DNA from: Anaerotignum neopropionicum
Lineage (GTDB): Bacteria; Bacillota; Clostridia; Lachnospirales; Anaerotignaceae
Reading direction: 5' to 3'
Assembly (NCBI RefSeq): GCF_001571775.1
Contig: NZ_LRVM01000001.1
Coordinates: 310,001-374,000 of the forward strand
DNA: 64,000 nucleotides
The position numbers and the translations under genes are program-made. Shown here in pieces: positions 25,080-33,377 of this stretch. The notes below the pieces were generated by a model. That model searched no databases, had not been told where the DNA came from, and saw only the letters and a program-made list of their open reading frames with translations. Each line of letters begins with the position of its first letter. Position 1 is the first letter of the stretch.

Positions 25080-25616
25080 ATGGAATATTATGAGGGCATT
25101 AAAACGCCGGCACTAAGAATGATTTATCGGGCGATTATCTCAGTTCAACGATTTGTGTGCTATATTTGTGCAATAGCACTTCCGCTCATTATTACCTATC
25201 AAGTGGTTTTGCGTTATGTTCTGAAGGCACCTTTAATGGGCATTGAGGAGCTGTTAACTTTTTTCATTATTTGGCTTTATATGATGAGCGGTTCCGTTGC
25301 ATCAGAGAGGCGCTGCCATATAGAGTGCGGTATTTTGACACTTTATATTAAAAATGAAAAAACAATAAAAATTTTTAAATGCTTTAAATCCATCTTTTCT
25401 TTCATAATTTGTGCATGGCTGACACGCTGGGCATTTTGGTATTTTCAATATTCCCTTGGCCTATGGAAGACAAGCGGTATTTTGAAAATTCCTATGTTTT
25501 TTGGTGAAAGCTCAATGTTTTTGGGTCTGGCATTCATGCTGTTTTTTGCAGCCTTAGAAGTGATTGATTCTATCCGAGAGCTAATCGCATTTTTAAAGGA
25601 GGGGAAAAGGGTATGA
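25080..25616 (+). CDS. TRAP transporter small permease (DctQ type)
   Basis: A 178-residue membrane protein with four helices and the family stretch YQVVLRYVLKAPLMGIEELL followed by WLYMMSGSVASERRCHIECG. It is the small integral subunit of a tripartite ATP-independent periplasmic-type transporter, working with DctM and an extracytoplasmic binding protein. ATG 25080 follows GGGAGGAGG; upstream in-frame codons are before that site. It overlaps the dctM-type gene by four bases (ATGA), showing tight coupling. Confidence 0.93.
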   Translation: MEYYEGIKTPALRMIYRAIISVQRFVCYICAIALPLIITYQVVLRYVLKAPLMGIEELLTFFIIWLYMMSGSVASERRCHIECGILTLYIKNEKTIKIFKCFKSIFSFIICAWLTRWAFWYFQYSLGLWKTSGILKIPMFFGESSMFLGLAFMLFFAALEVIDSIRELIAFLKEGKRV

Positions 25617-26920
25617 GTACGTTGGCTATTGTAGGGATTGATGTTATTTTACTGATTTTACTTCTTATGCTAAGTGTTCCGTTGCCCTATTGCTTTGGCG
25701 GAGCATTACTTTTCATCAGTATTGCCGCCAATGTGTCAATGAAAAGCATGATGTTGTGGGCATATTCCCAGTCTATAGGAACAGTTTTGCTGGCAAGTCC
25801 GCTTTTTATTTTAGCAGGTACATATATGGGCGGCAGTGGCGTGGCAAAAAAGCTTTTGGATCTTTGCGATGCGTTTGTTGGACGAATTAAAGGCGGCTTA
25901 GGCGTGGTAAGTGTTATTACCTGTGCCATCATTGGTGCAATTTCCGGCAGCGGTTTTACCGGTGTTGCCGCTACTGGGCCAATCATGATTCCCCGTATGG
26001 TGGAACAAGGCTATTCCCGGGGTTTTGCTACCGCATTGGTGACGGTATCCTCGGTACTTGGTTTGTTAATTCCTCCCAGTGCTATTATGATTATTTATGG
26101 CTGGATTACCGAAACCTCAATTCTTGCCTGCTTTTTGGCTACAGTTGGCCCGGGCATTTTGGTTATGATTTTATTTTGCGTTATTAATTTGGTTGAGTGC
26201 AGAAAGTTTGATTTAAAATTGATGCCTCCCATGTCCTTGAAGGAAAAAGCCGAGATCACGGGAAAGAGAACCGTTTCCGCAATTCCCGCACTGATGATGC
26301 CTGTGATTATTTTGGGCGGAATTTATTGTGGTGTATTCACACCTACCGAGGCGGCAGCGGTTGCTGCAATTTACAGCATACCTGTAGGGCTGTTTATTTA
26401 TCGGGCAATGAAGCTAAGGGATATTAAGCAGATGACCTTTGATTCCATTTGTTCCATTGGTTCTATCATGGTTATGATTGTTTTTTGTCTTATGCTAAGC
26501 CAGACCTTTGTTATGCTTCAAGTACCTCAGGCCTTGATTCAAATAATATTTAACCTGACTACAAATAGAGTGATCATTTTGATACTTATGAATCTCTTTT
26601 TATTCCTTGTTGGTATGATTGTAAATGACTCAACGGGCATGCTGCTTTGTGCGCCATTGCTGCTGCCGTTGGTTCGAGAGCTGGGCATTTCCCCCATACA
26701 TTTTAGCGCAATTATGGGTGTAAATCTTGCAATGGGGGGCGTAACACCTCCTTATGCCAGTATTCTTTACTTGGGTATGCGCATTGGTAAGTGTGAGTTT
26801 CAAGATATTTTGAAGCCGGCCATGAAATTATTGATATTTGGTTATGTTCCGGTTGTGTTTTTAACCTCTTTTTGGCCAGAGTTATCAATGTTTTTGCCAA
26901 AATTATTTGGTTTTGCATAG
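25613..26920 (+). CDS. TRAP transporter large permease (DctM type)
   Basis: 435 residues with about 12 hydrophobic segments. DctM hallmarks are the SGSGFTGVAATGPIMIPRM region, LIPPSAIMIIYGW and GGVTPPYASILYLGM. It forms the cation-coupled transport channel for a carboxylate-type solute. It starts by overlapping DctQ and is followed after 214 bases by the binding-protein gene. That order (Q-M-P) differs from the commonest P-Q-M order but is seen in Firmicutes. Confidence 0.95.
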   Translation: MSTLAIVGIDVILLILLLMLSVPLPYCFGGALLFISIAANVSMKSMMLWAYSQSIGTVLLASPLFILAGTYMGGSGVAKKLLDLCDAFVGRIKGGLGVVSVITCAIIGAISGSGFTGVAATGPIMIPRMVEQGYSRGFATALVTVSSVLGLLIPPSAIMIIYGWITETSILACFLATVGPGILVMILFCVINLVECRKFDLKLMPPMSLKEKAEITGKRTVSAIPALMMPVIILGGIYCGVFTPTEAAAVAAIYSIPVGLFIYRAMKLRDIKQMTFDSICSIGSIMVMIVFCLMLSQTFVMLQVPQALIQIIFNLTTNRVIILILMNLFLFLVGMIVNDSTGMLLCAPLLLPLVRELGISPIHFSAIMGVNLAMGGVTPPYASILYLGMRIGKCEFQDILKPAMKLLIFGYVPVVFLTSFWPELSMFLPKLFGFA

Positions 26921-27134
26921 GATTCAAAAATCACAATAACAAAGGGGATGAGGCAGGAATAAAAGTGTTTACCATTGACGAAGGAAACGATCCATCTACT
27001 ATGGCAGATACTGATGAAAAGGCACAAAAGAAAAAAATGTGCTTAAATGATTTTCTTCATTTAGGGGTAACAGGGACAAGGGTGTTGGCTTTTTTATTAC
27101 AGGCGGATAAGCCTAAGAATTGGAGGAATGTATT

Positions 27135-28169
27135 ATGAAAAAACTGCTAAGTTTACTACTTACATCAACGATGGTTTTGGCCTTGGCGGGCTGTGGTTCC
27201 GGCGCCGACTCCAGCAATCAGGCACAAGAGCAGAAAGAGGAACAAACAGTTACATTATCTTTGGCACATATAAGACCAGTAGGTTCTACTGCCGACTTGG
27301 CAATCCAGGCTTTTGCAGAGGAAGCAACAGAGCTTTCCGGCGGCACCTTGCAGTTTGAAGTATATCCTGCCAGCCAGCTGGGTGACTATACAACCGTTCA
27401 AGAGCGTGTAGGCATCGGGGATGTTGATATGCAAATTGCCAGTTTGGGCAGCAATCTGGACAAGGTTTTTGCCATGTCCAATGCAGCATATCTGTGCAGT
27501 ACATGGGATGAAGCAAAGGTGATGTTTGCAGGGAATAGTCCTCTGATTGAAATTTACAAAGAGAAAATGGCAAAATATAATATGACCTATTTAGCTTCCT
27601 ATCCTCTGTATTTTGGTGGTATTGCGCTAAATACCGATCCCGTGGATCCAACAAACCCCAATGCCCGTTCCGGTATTAAAATTCGTGTTCCAGCAATGTC
27701 AACCTTCGAGAAAACCGCCACAACCCTTGGGTATTTGGCAACGCCTTTGGCATCCTCCGAAATGTTTACTTCTATTCAGACGGGTGTAGTGAATGGCGCA
27801 ATAGGGGCAGGTGCGGAAATGTATTATGGCAATTTATCCGGCTTGGTTAAATATTATTTGCCCATTAACGACCATTTTGAACAATGGTATATGTATATTA
27901 ATACAGACAAGTGGAACAGCTTAAGTGATAATCAGCGCAATGCCCTTCAGACTGCTGCCGATAATATGCAAAAGGCAAGATGGGACGTTGCTGAAGGCGA
28001 AACCGATGAATATGAACAGAAATTACGCGACAGCGGCACAATTGTTGTGGATTACACAGATGAGCAATTAGGCGAGTTTGCCAAGGTTGTTCGTGAGGCT
28101 GTTTGGCCGGCGATTGCAGAGGAATATGGAACTGAGAATTTTGAAGCAGTAACAAATAGTATTAAGTAA
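27135..28169 (+). CDS. TRAP transporter solute-binding lipoprotein (DctP type)
   Basis: 344 residues. A signal peptide ends in lipobox LALAGC, so it is anchored outside the membrane. The DctP fold follows with FEVYPASQLGDYTTVQERVG, the specificity region GIKIRVPAMSTFEKTA bearing the Arg that normally binds the ligand carboxylate, and VNGAIGAGAEMYYGN. ATG 27135 follows TGGAGGAAT. The ligand is unidentified; the enzymes around it suggest a hydroxy- or thio-amino acid or derivative. A terminator follows. Confidence 0.94.
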   Translation: MKKLLSLLLTSTMVLALAGCGSGADSSNQAQEQKEEQTVTLSLAHIRPVGSTADLAIQAFAEEATELSGGTLQFEVYPASQLGDYTTVQERVGIGDVDMQIASLGSNLDKVFAMSNAAYLCSTWDEAKVMFAGNSPLIEIYKEKMAKYNMTYLASYPLYFGGIALNTDPVDPTNPNARSGIKIRVPAMSTFEKTATTLGYLATPLASSEMFTSIQTGVVNGAIGAGAEMYYGNLSGLVKYYLPINDHFEQWYMYINTDKWNSLSDNQRNALQTAADNMQKARWDVAEGETDEYEQKLRDSGTIVVDYTDEQLGEFAKVVREAVWPAIAEEYGTENFEAVTNSIK

Positions 28170-28190
28170 AAAATTGAAAAGAGATACAGA

Positions 28191-28218
28191 AAAGCCACAT
28201 AAATAAAGTGGCTTTTTT
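28191..28218 (+). terminator. Terminator after the TRAP operon
   Basis: AAAGCCAC (28191-28198) pairs with GTGGCTTT (28208-28215) and continues into T residues. Confidence 0.85.
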
Positions 28219-28363
28219 GTACCGCTAGATTTTCCCCAAAAAGGGCGGCGGAATCAATCAAGAGGGAATAAGCCTTTGACTTTGCAAAGCTTTTTACAAT
28301 TTATTTTGAAAACGGGTGTTATTAACAATTTTTTGGCTGCTATTTTATGATTTTATGTGATGA

Positions 28364-28458
28364 GGTTTAAGGCAACGCCGCATAACTTTCAGCGGACGCT
28401 TTGTGTACCCATCTGTTTACAGCTGGGTACATAGAATTATGCAGTTTTGCCTTAAACT
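28364..28458. ncRNA. Highly structured intergenic element (RNA or small palindromic mobile sequence)
   Basis: Three stacked helices in 95 nt. The outer GTTTAAGGCAA (28365-28375) pairs perfectly with TTGCCTTAAAC (28447-28457). The middle GCATAA (28380-28385) pairs with TTATGC (28437-28442). The inner TGTACCCA (28404-28411) pairs with TGGGTACA (28424-28431), topped by CTG/CAG. A 17-nt bulge (28387-28403) contains AGCGGACGCT. It sits 185 bases upstream of the serine dehydratase gene. No known riboswitch is recognised. Confidence 0.5.
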
Positions 28459-28642
28459 TATTAAAATAAATATGCGTTTTCATTATGTTATTGTACTTTT
28501 ATATCAAATATTTTTATACAAAATGGCTTCGCTGCAACAAAGCTTTGTTGATATGCTCTTACCAGTGCTTCTGCAGGCATATGAGCCAAGTTTTGTTGGA
28601 AATTTTTAGCGCTCAATAACGGCAAATGATTGGAGGTTATTT

Positions 28643-30175
28643 ATGAGTACTAGTATTTTTGAAATTATAGGCCCAACGATGATCGGGCCATCCAGCTCTC
28701 ATACGGCAGGCATGGTTCGCATTGGAAGGATGACACACAGGATTGTGGATGGGGACATTCGGTATATCAATATTGAATTCAGCCCCATGTTGCGAACCAC
28801 CTATCATGGACATCGTTCAGATGCGGCTTTGATTGGGGGCGTAATTGGCTTATGTGAAGGGGATATAGAAATCCGTGACGCAATCGAGCTGGCCCATGAA
28901 AAAGGGATTGAAACAAAAATTGATTTTTTGCCCGAGGGTCAATATCCTCAAAACACTGCTCGTCTTACCGTGGGTTGCAAGGATGGAAGGGAGGTTTCGG
29001 TTTTAGGCACTTCTGTGGGCGGTGGCAGCATAGTAATTGATGCTGTGGATGATGCCTGCCTGCGGATTATGCCCGAGGCATATCATATCATTCTTTGGAG
29101 TGGGGATGCCTTGGATTTACCCCAATCAGAGGCTGTCGTTCAAAGGGGTGAGGGTAAAAAAGGAATGATTACCTGCCTTACCTTTTCCGCCATGCCTTCG
29201 GAGGCCTTTGTTGCACACCTTGGGGAATGTAAAGGTATTACAGCATTGAAAATCATTCCTCCCATTCTTGCGTATGGGGTGACTTTAACAGACGAGAAAT
29301 ATGAAAGCTGTTTGGATTTATGCCGCGTGGCTGAAGAAAAAGGACTGACAATTTCAGACTTGGCGGTGGGCTACGAGATGAAACGGTCGGGATTTTCCCA
29401 AGAATACATTTGCAATGAAATGCATCAGCTTTTAAAAACAATGAAAAAGTCTGTGGAAGAGGGTGAAAAGCCCAATAGGCTGTTATATGGATTGGCGTCT
29501 GGTAAAGATGGGAAGCTGTTAAATAACGCAGTGATGGAGGGGAAAACAATTTCCGGGGGTATTGTCCCTTTGGCTGTTTCTCGTGCCATCGGGGTTATGG
29601 AATACAATGCTTCCATGGGCATTATTGTAGCGGCGCCCACAGCAGGCTCATCAGGCATTGTGCCGGGTTGCTTTATTACATTGCAAAAGGAATACGGTTT
29701 TTCCGATGAGGAAATTGTGAATGCCCTTTTTGTATGTGGAATCATGGGGGTAATCATGGCGCATCGAAAGGTGTCTTTTTCCGGCTCTGTTGGCGGCTGC
29801 CAGGGTGAGGTAGGGGTATCCAGTGCAATTTCAGCAGCGGGCATGGTAAGCCTGTTTACCAAAAATCCTACGAAAATTGTCCATGGAATGGCCTTGTGCC
29901 TTAAAAATCTTCTTGGGTTGGTATGCGATCCAATTGCAGGGCCCATTGAAATTCCTTGTATTAAGCGCAATGCAGTGGGTGTGGCAAATGCATTTATTTC
30001 CGCAGATATGGCACTGGCCGGAATAGAAAGCTTTATTCCACCGGATGAGGTCATTGATGCCTTGGTGGATGTGGAGGAACGTCTGCCTCAGGAATTAAAG
30101 TGTGCTACGGTAGGCGGTTTGGCTTGCACCTGTACGGCAAAAAAAATAAGAGAAAAACTGTCGGGCAATGAATGA
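28643..30175 (+). CDS. L-serine dehydratase, one-chain beta-alpha fusion (Fe-S)
   Basis: A 510-residue protein joining the beta domain (GPSSSHTAGMVRIG near residue 16; TYHGHRSDAALIGG) and the alpha domain (APTAGSSGIVPG, SGSVGGCQGEVG, CDPIAGPIEIPCIKRN), whose Cys bind the [4Fe-4S] cluster. It deaminates L-serine to pyruvate and ammonia. In many Firmicutes the halves are separate SdaAB and SdaAA; here they are one chain. ATG 28643 follows TTGGAGG. It lies downstream of the TRAP operon and upstream of the GntR gene, and probably belongs to the same catabolic locus. The middle region (about 190-270) is longer than in the E. coli one-chain enzymes. Confidence 0.93.
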   Translation: MSTSIFEIIGPTMIGPSSSHTAGMVRIGRMTHRIVDGDIRYINIEFSPMLRTTYHGHRSDAALIGGVIGLCEGDIEIRDAIELAHEKGIETKIDFLPEGQYPQNTARLTVGCKDGREVSVLGTSVGGGSIVIDAVDDACLRIMPEAYHIILWSGDALDLPQSEAVVQRGEGKKGMITCLTFSAMPSEAFVAHLGECKGITALKIIPPILAYGVTLTDEKYESCLDLCRVAEEKGLTISDLAVGYEMKRSGFSQEYICNEMHQLLKTMKKSVEEGEKPNRLLYGLASGKDGKLLNNAVMEGKTISGGIVPLAVSRAIGVMEYNASMGIIVAAPTAGSSGIVPGCFITLQKEYGFSDEEIVNALFVCGIMGVIMAHRKVSFSGSVGGCQGEVGVSSAISAAGMVSLFTKNPTKIVHGMALCLKNLLGLVCDPIAGPIEIPCIKRNAVGVANAFISADMALAGIESFIPPDEVIDALVDVEERLPQELKCATVGGLACTCTAKKIREKLSGNE

Positions 30176-30558
30176 AAATAATCTATAGTTTAAAATAGGA
30201 TACTATGTTATAATGAATAAAATATGGATAAAAACTACATTATCTCTAATAACATTTGAAGAAATAATATTGCTGTGATCAAGTCATCTCATAACACTTT
30301 TACCTAATTTTTGCTGCATGTGGGCTTACTTGGTAATACTGTAAGGCTTCTGTAATTGATGGGGCGAAAATGTTTTTTGAAGTATAATTCAAGAAAAGAG
30401 TATAAATTAGAAAAGAAGTTTCTCAGTATGATGGGAGTTTTTTTGGATGAGCTTCTCTTGGGATAAGAGGAATATCTATCAGACCAAGGGGTTGCAAACA
30501 TAATGGCATTTGTCATAAAATTTAGATACGGAAATAATTAATATAGGGGGGTTTTGTT
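30176..30558. other. Intergenic region before the GntR gene
   Basis: 383 bp without a credible gene. TATAAT at about 30210 could be a -10 box. A minus-strand frame (30304-30516) has no ribosome site and odd composition. A G-rich ribosome site at 30545-30551 precedes the GTG start of the regulator. Confidence 0.45.
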
Positions 30559-31278
30559 GTGAAGGCTATAAAACGCCAATCTCTGTCTGAACAGGTGGTT
30601 GAATCTATTTTTAAATATATTAAGGATAACAATCTGAAGGCCGGAGATCAAATTCCAACAGAAAGCGAATTTGCTGAATTTTTTCAAGTCAGTCGTACCA
30701 GCATTCGTGAGGCCATGAAGGCGTTGAGCATTAATGGAGTGGTTTCATCCACGCCGGGGAAAGGAACCTTTTTGCAGCCGAAGGCCATGAATACAGTCAT
30801 AGGAGAGGATGGAACATTACAAACACAGGCGCGGGCAACAATTGCGCAGATTATGGAGATCCGTACACCTTTGGAGGTTTTAGCCATTGGATTGGCTGCC
30901 CAAAGAGGAACGGAGAAGGATTTTGAAGAATTGGAAGAAATTACGCACCAATACAGAGAAGCGGTTTTAGCCAAAGCCGGTTGGGTACAATGGGGTACGA
31001 AATTTCATACAAAAATAGCCGAGATGAGCGGGAATCCCCTTCTTATTTCTAACCTTCGCTTTTTGGGCGATACGGTTGAGCAATACAGGGAAAATATGGC
31101 TACGTTTTATGAGGATAAGTCCTATTATATTGAAAGCCATAAACGCATATGTGAGGCTTTGCGTTGCCGCGATGTAGAGGCGGCACAGGCAGAGATGCAA
31201 AGGCATATGCATATGACAGAAGATGTGCTGAGTATGATTGTTGATGAGAAAAATGCAACAGAATTTCTTCCTCATTAA
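30559..31278 (+). CDS. GntR-family regulator, FadR/FCD subfamily
   Basis: 239 residues. The N-terminal winged HTH contains DQIPTESEFAEFFQVSRTSI followed by REAMKALSINGVV. The C-terminal all-helical FCD ligand domain (about 80-225) has the His/Asp metal set suggested by FHTKIAEMSGNPLL and ESHKRICEALRCRDVEAA. The start is GTG 30559 after GGGGGG. FCD regulators bind organic-acid or amino-acid effectors. As the only regulator beside the UPF0597-TRAP-serine dehydratase genes, it probably controls them. It could bind the AT palindrome at 23673-23687. Confidence 0.92.
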   Translation: MKAIKRQSLSEQVVESIFKYIKDNNLKAGDQIPTESEFAEFFQVSRTSIREAMKALSINGVVSSTPGKGTFLQPKAMNTVIGEDGTLQTQARATIAQIMEIRTPLEVLAIGLAAQRGTEKDFEELEEITHQYREAVLAKAGWVQWGTKFHTKIAEMSGNPLLISNLRFLGDTVEQYRENMATFYEDKSYYIESHKRICEALRCRDVEAAQAEMQRHMHMTEDVLSMIVDEKNATEFLPH

Positions 31279-31499
31279 TAAGTTTTTGTTTCTAAAATAA
31301 CAGAACTCTTTATTGCGGGAACGAATTTTTGGGGCAAAGTATGCATATAGTACCACCCAGCCTTTGCCCATAAGCTTGTCTTTTAAGAACAAATTTCAGT
31401 GGATGCCACATAAAATGAGTAGTTTGCTACAAAGGCCAGATGTTTGTCTGGTCTTTTTTTATGGGGGAAACCACACCCTACCAAAGTTGTATCTGTGAA

Positions 31500-31553
31500 T
31501 TTCAATGCAAACATGACTTTTTGTTTTATTTGTAGTAAAATAAAGGTAAGACT
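31500..31553 (+). repeat. Recurring terminator/promoter-like element, copy B
   Basis: AAACATGACTTTTTGTTTTA and then TTTGTAGTAAAATAA parallel copy A (22519-22600) and 23135-23180. It lies about 55 bases before the exported-protein gene at 31606, as copy A lies before 22625. Confidence 0.45.
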
Positions 31554-31605
31554 GTTTTGATAGACCGTCGTAAGGCAAAACAAACGGGCAAGGAGAAGTA
31601 ACGGA

Positions 31606-32106
31606 ATGAAAAAAATGAGAAAATACATTTCAACAATATTGTTTGTTGTGTGTCTTTTATACTTTGTATGGATGATGCTTGACTATAACGGAATTACCAT
31701 TCACAAAAAAATTGACCACACAATATCAACGGGAATCTATGCAGATGGTGTGCAGGTGGGGGAAACATCCGTAACGATTTCCGGGAAATACTATCCTCAC
31801 TTATTGCGTGAAGATAGCTTTTGGGGTAAATTTTCTGTGGCAGAAGTGCCTGAAACGGAAAATGATTCGTTAAATGCTGAAATTACTTGGTACGAGGAGA
31901 AGATAGATGGCGTGCATTATGAATATCAGTTGATTACCTTTCACAGCAATCAAGTTGGCAGCGCATACATAGAAGAAACGGGAGGAGCCTTCATGCTTTC
32001 TATGAACCGCAGCATGGATGAGATGGTATGGGCGATAGACGCTGATCGTGTGCTTGCAACTTCAGCCCAGGCGTATCAAAACTATGTTGAGAAGCAGCAT
32101 CAGTAA
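31606..32106 (+). CDS. Anchored exported protein of unknown function (paralog 1)
   Basis: 166 residues. A basic N terminus and one hydrophobic helix (TILFVVCLLYFVWMML) precede a beta-rich domain. The segment STGIYADGVQVGETSVTISG, then LLREDSFWGKFSV, aligns with the neighbour at 32289 (SANIYQNGGVTGKTTVVIDG, then LFRDDEGFYGKFYI). The two are tandem paralogs. The shared end pattern DRVLATSAQAYQNY / GTVIATSDEIYQLY supports this. ATG 31606 follows AAGGAGAAG. The family is not recognised; it is likely displayed outside the membrane. Confidence 0.7.
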   Translation: MKKMRKYISTILFVVCLLYFVWMMLDYNGITIHKKIDHTISTGIYADGVQVGETSVTISGKYYPHLLREDSFWGKFSVAEVPETENDSLNAEITWYEEKIDGVHYEYQLITFHSNQVGSAYIEETGGAFMLSMNRSMDEMVWAIDADRVLATSAQAYQNYVEKQHQ

Positions 32107-32288
32107 ATTTATATTTGAACGCCAATAAAAAGGGCACAGTGTTTAAGAAATTTCCATTGTTTCTTAATAATCGAAGGGTGTACAGCGTTTCACAAAAAGT
32201 CATGGATGAGAAAATGTATATATGCAGGGTCTTTTGCAAGATTTATTATGAAATTTGGTAAAGGGGATCTATAATTCGAGGTGCAAGT

Positions 32289-32798
32289 ATGAAAGAGAAA
32301 AAAGCAATGAAAATAGCGGTTGTATGCATAATTGGGCTTTGGATGCTTTCAAAAATCCCATTTAACCAAAATATAAAGCAAGAAGTTTCTGCGAATATAT
32401 ACCAAAACGGAGGGGTAACGGGCAAGACAACCGTTGTTATAGATGGAGAGAAAAGCAACTACCTCTTTCGTGACGATGAAGGATTCTACGGAAAATTTTA
32501 TATTCTATCCTATGAAAAAACAGGCAGAGAAAATATGGTTGCAGGCATTCGTTGGCGTAACGGTGAAAATGTACAGCAACTGATGTATTCTCAAAACGGG
32601 ACCTTTCCTTCTATGGATATAATATCTACCATCCTTACCAATGATAAAATAACACAATTTGCAGTAATGCTTACAGATGGTACTGTCATTGCAACATCTG
32701 ATGAAATCTATCAGCTTTATACAAAATATATCTCTTATGATTCTGATACAAGGATTACACATATTGAACGTGTGAATGAAATCCCCAAAATTGAATGA
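32289..32798 (+). CDS. Anchored exported protein of unknown function (paralog 2)
   Basis: 169 residues, with a short basic start, one hydrophobic helix (IAVVCIIGLWML) and a domain paralogous to the gene at 31606. The ribosome site is GAGGTGCAAGT before ATG 32289. A 182-base gap separates the two, so they may be transcribed independently. Divergence between the copies is high apart from the (I/V)x(G/N)IYxxG and GKF motifs, so the duplication is old. Confidence 0.7.
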   Translation: MKEKKAMKIAVVCIIGLWMLSKIPFNQNIKQEVSANIYQNGGVTGKTTVVIDGEKSNYLFRDDEGFYGKFYILSYEKTGRENMVAGIRWRNGENVQQLMYSQNGTFPSMDIISTILTNDKITQFAVMLTDGTVIATSDEIYQLYTKYISYDSDTRITHIERVNEIPKIE

Positions 32799-33377
32799 CA
32801 AAACAATTTTATGATAAACCGTGTAGAGTAAAACGCCTAAGTCAGGTACCATAAATTGAAAAAAGGATGGGCAGCAAAAGCCATGGTTTGTGATGGCCAA
32901 AGCTTGACCATTGCGCAAAGAAAGCAAAGATGGAATTGATTTTTTTTTAAATGTTTTCTTTTTGTGTATATTTTATTGATGGTAATACTTGACAAGGAGA
33001 AAAGTAAGTGATATAAAAAGAATAAGAAGCAGTCGATATAATCCGTTAGGTACCTTCGTTTTTAAGACAATCTAAAAACGATGTATTTTTTTGGGATATG
33101 GTTAGCTTTAACTAACCTACAAAAAGGATTGCTTTCCATAAATGATTTTAAAGGGGTTAGAAAAACACTCTCACACTATGAAATCCATAGTACAGGGGCG
33201 ATTTGATGTGCCATTCAATACTTAGTAATCCATGTTTATTGCAGCAGATATTGCAGAAGGCATGGATTTCATTTAGTGCTGGGGTTAGCGTTGGCTAACA
33301 CTTGTTGCCGAAGGGAAAGTCTTGATAAGAGCAGTATCAAGTCGAAAAAATTGGAACAAAGAGAGGATGAGGTACAG
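32799..33377. other. 579-bp leader region of the GLUG-SLH gene with palindromes
   Basis: No credible gene. TCGTTTTTAAGA / TCTAAAAACGA (about 33056-33082) forms a hairpin followed by a T run near 33086-33092, which is terminator-like. Two related palindromes follow: GGTTAG-N6-CTAACC (33100-33117) and GTTAGC-GTTG-GCTAAC (33284-33299). They could be operator sites or RNA hairpins controlling the large surface-protein gene. Confidence 0.45.

Noticed and set aside
26921-27134. Small frame between DctM and DctP genes (ends at 27138)
   Set aside because: It begins inside the dctM-type gene in another frame and has no start signal; the gap is best read as noncoding.
30304-30516. 70-residue minus-strand frame before the GntR gene
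   Set aside because: No ribosome site, no recognisable motif, and it overlaps the expected promoter region.
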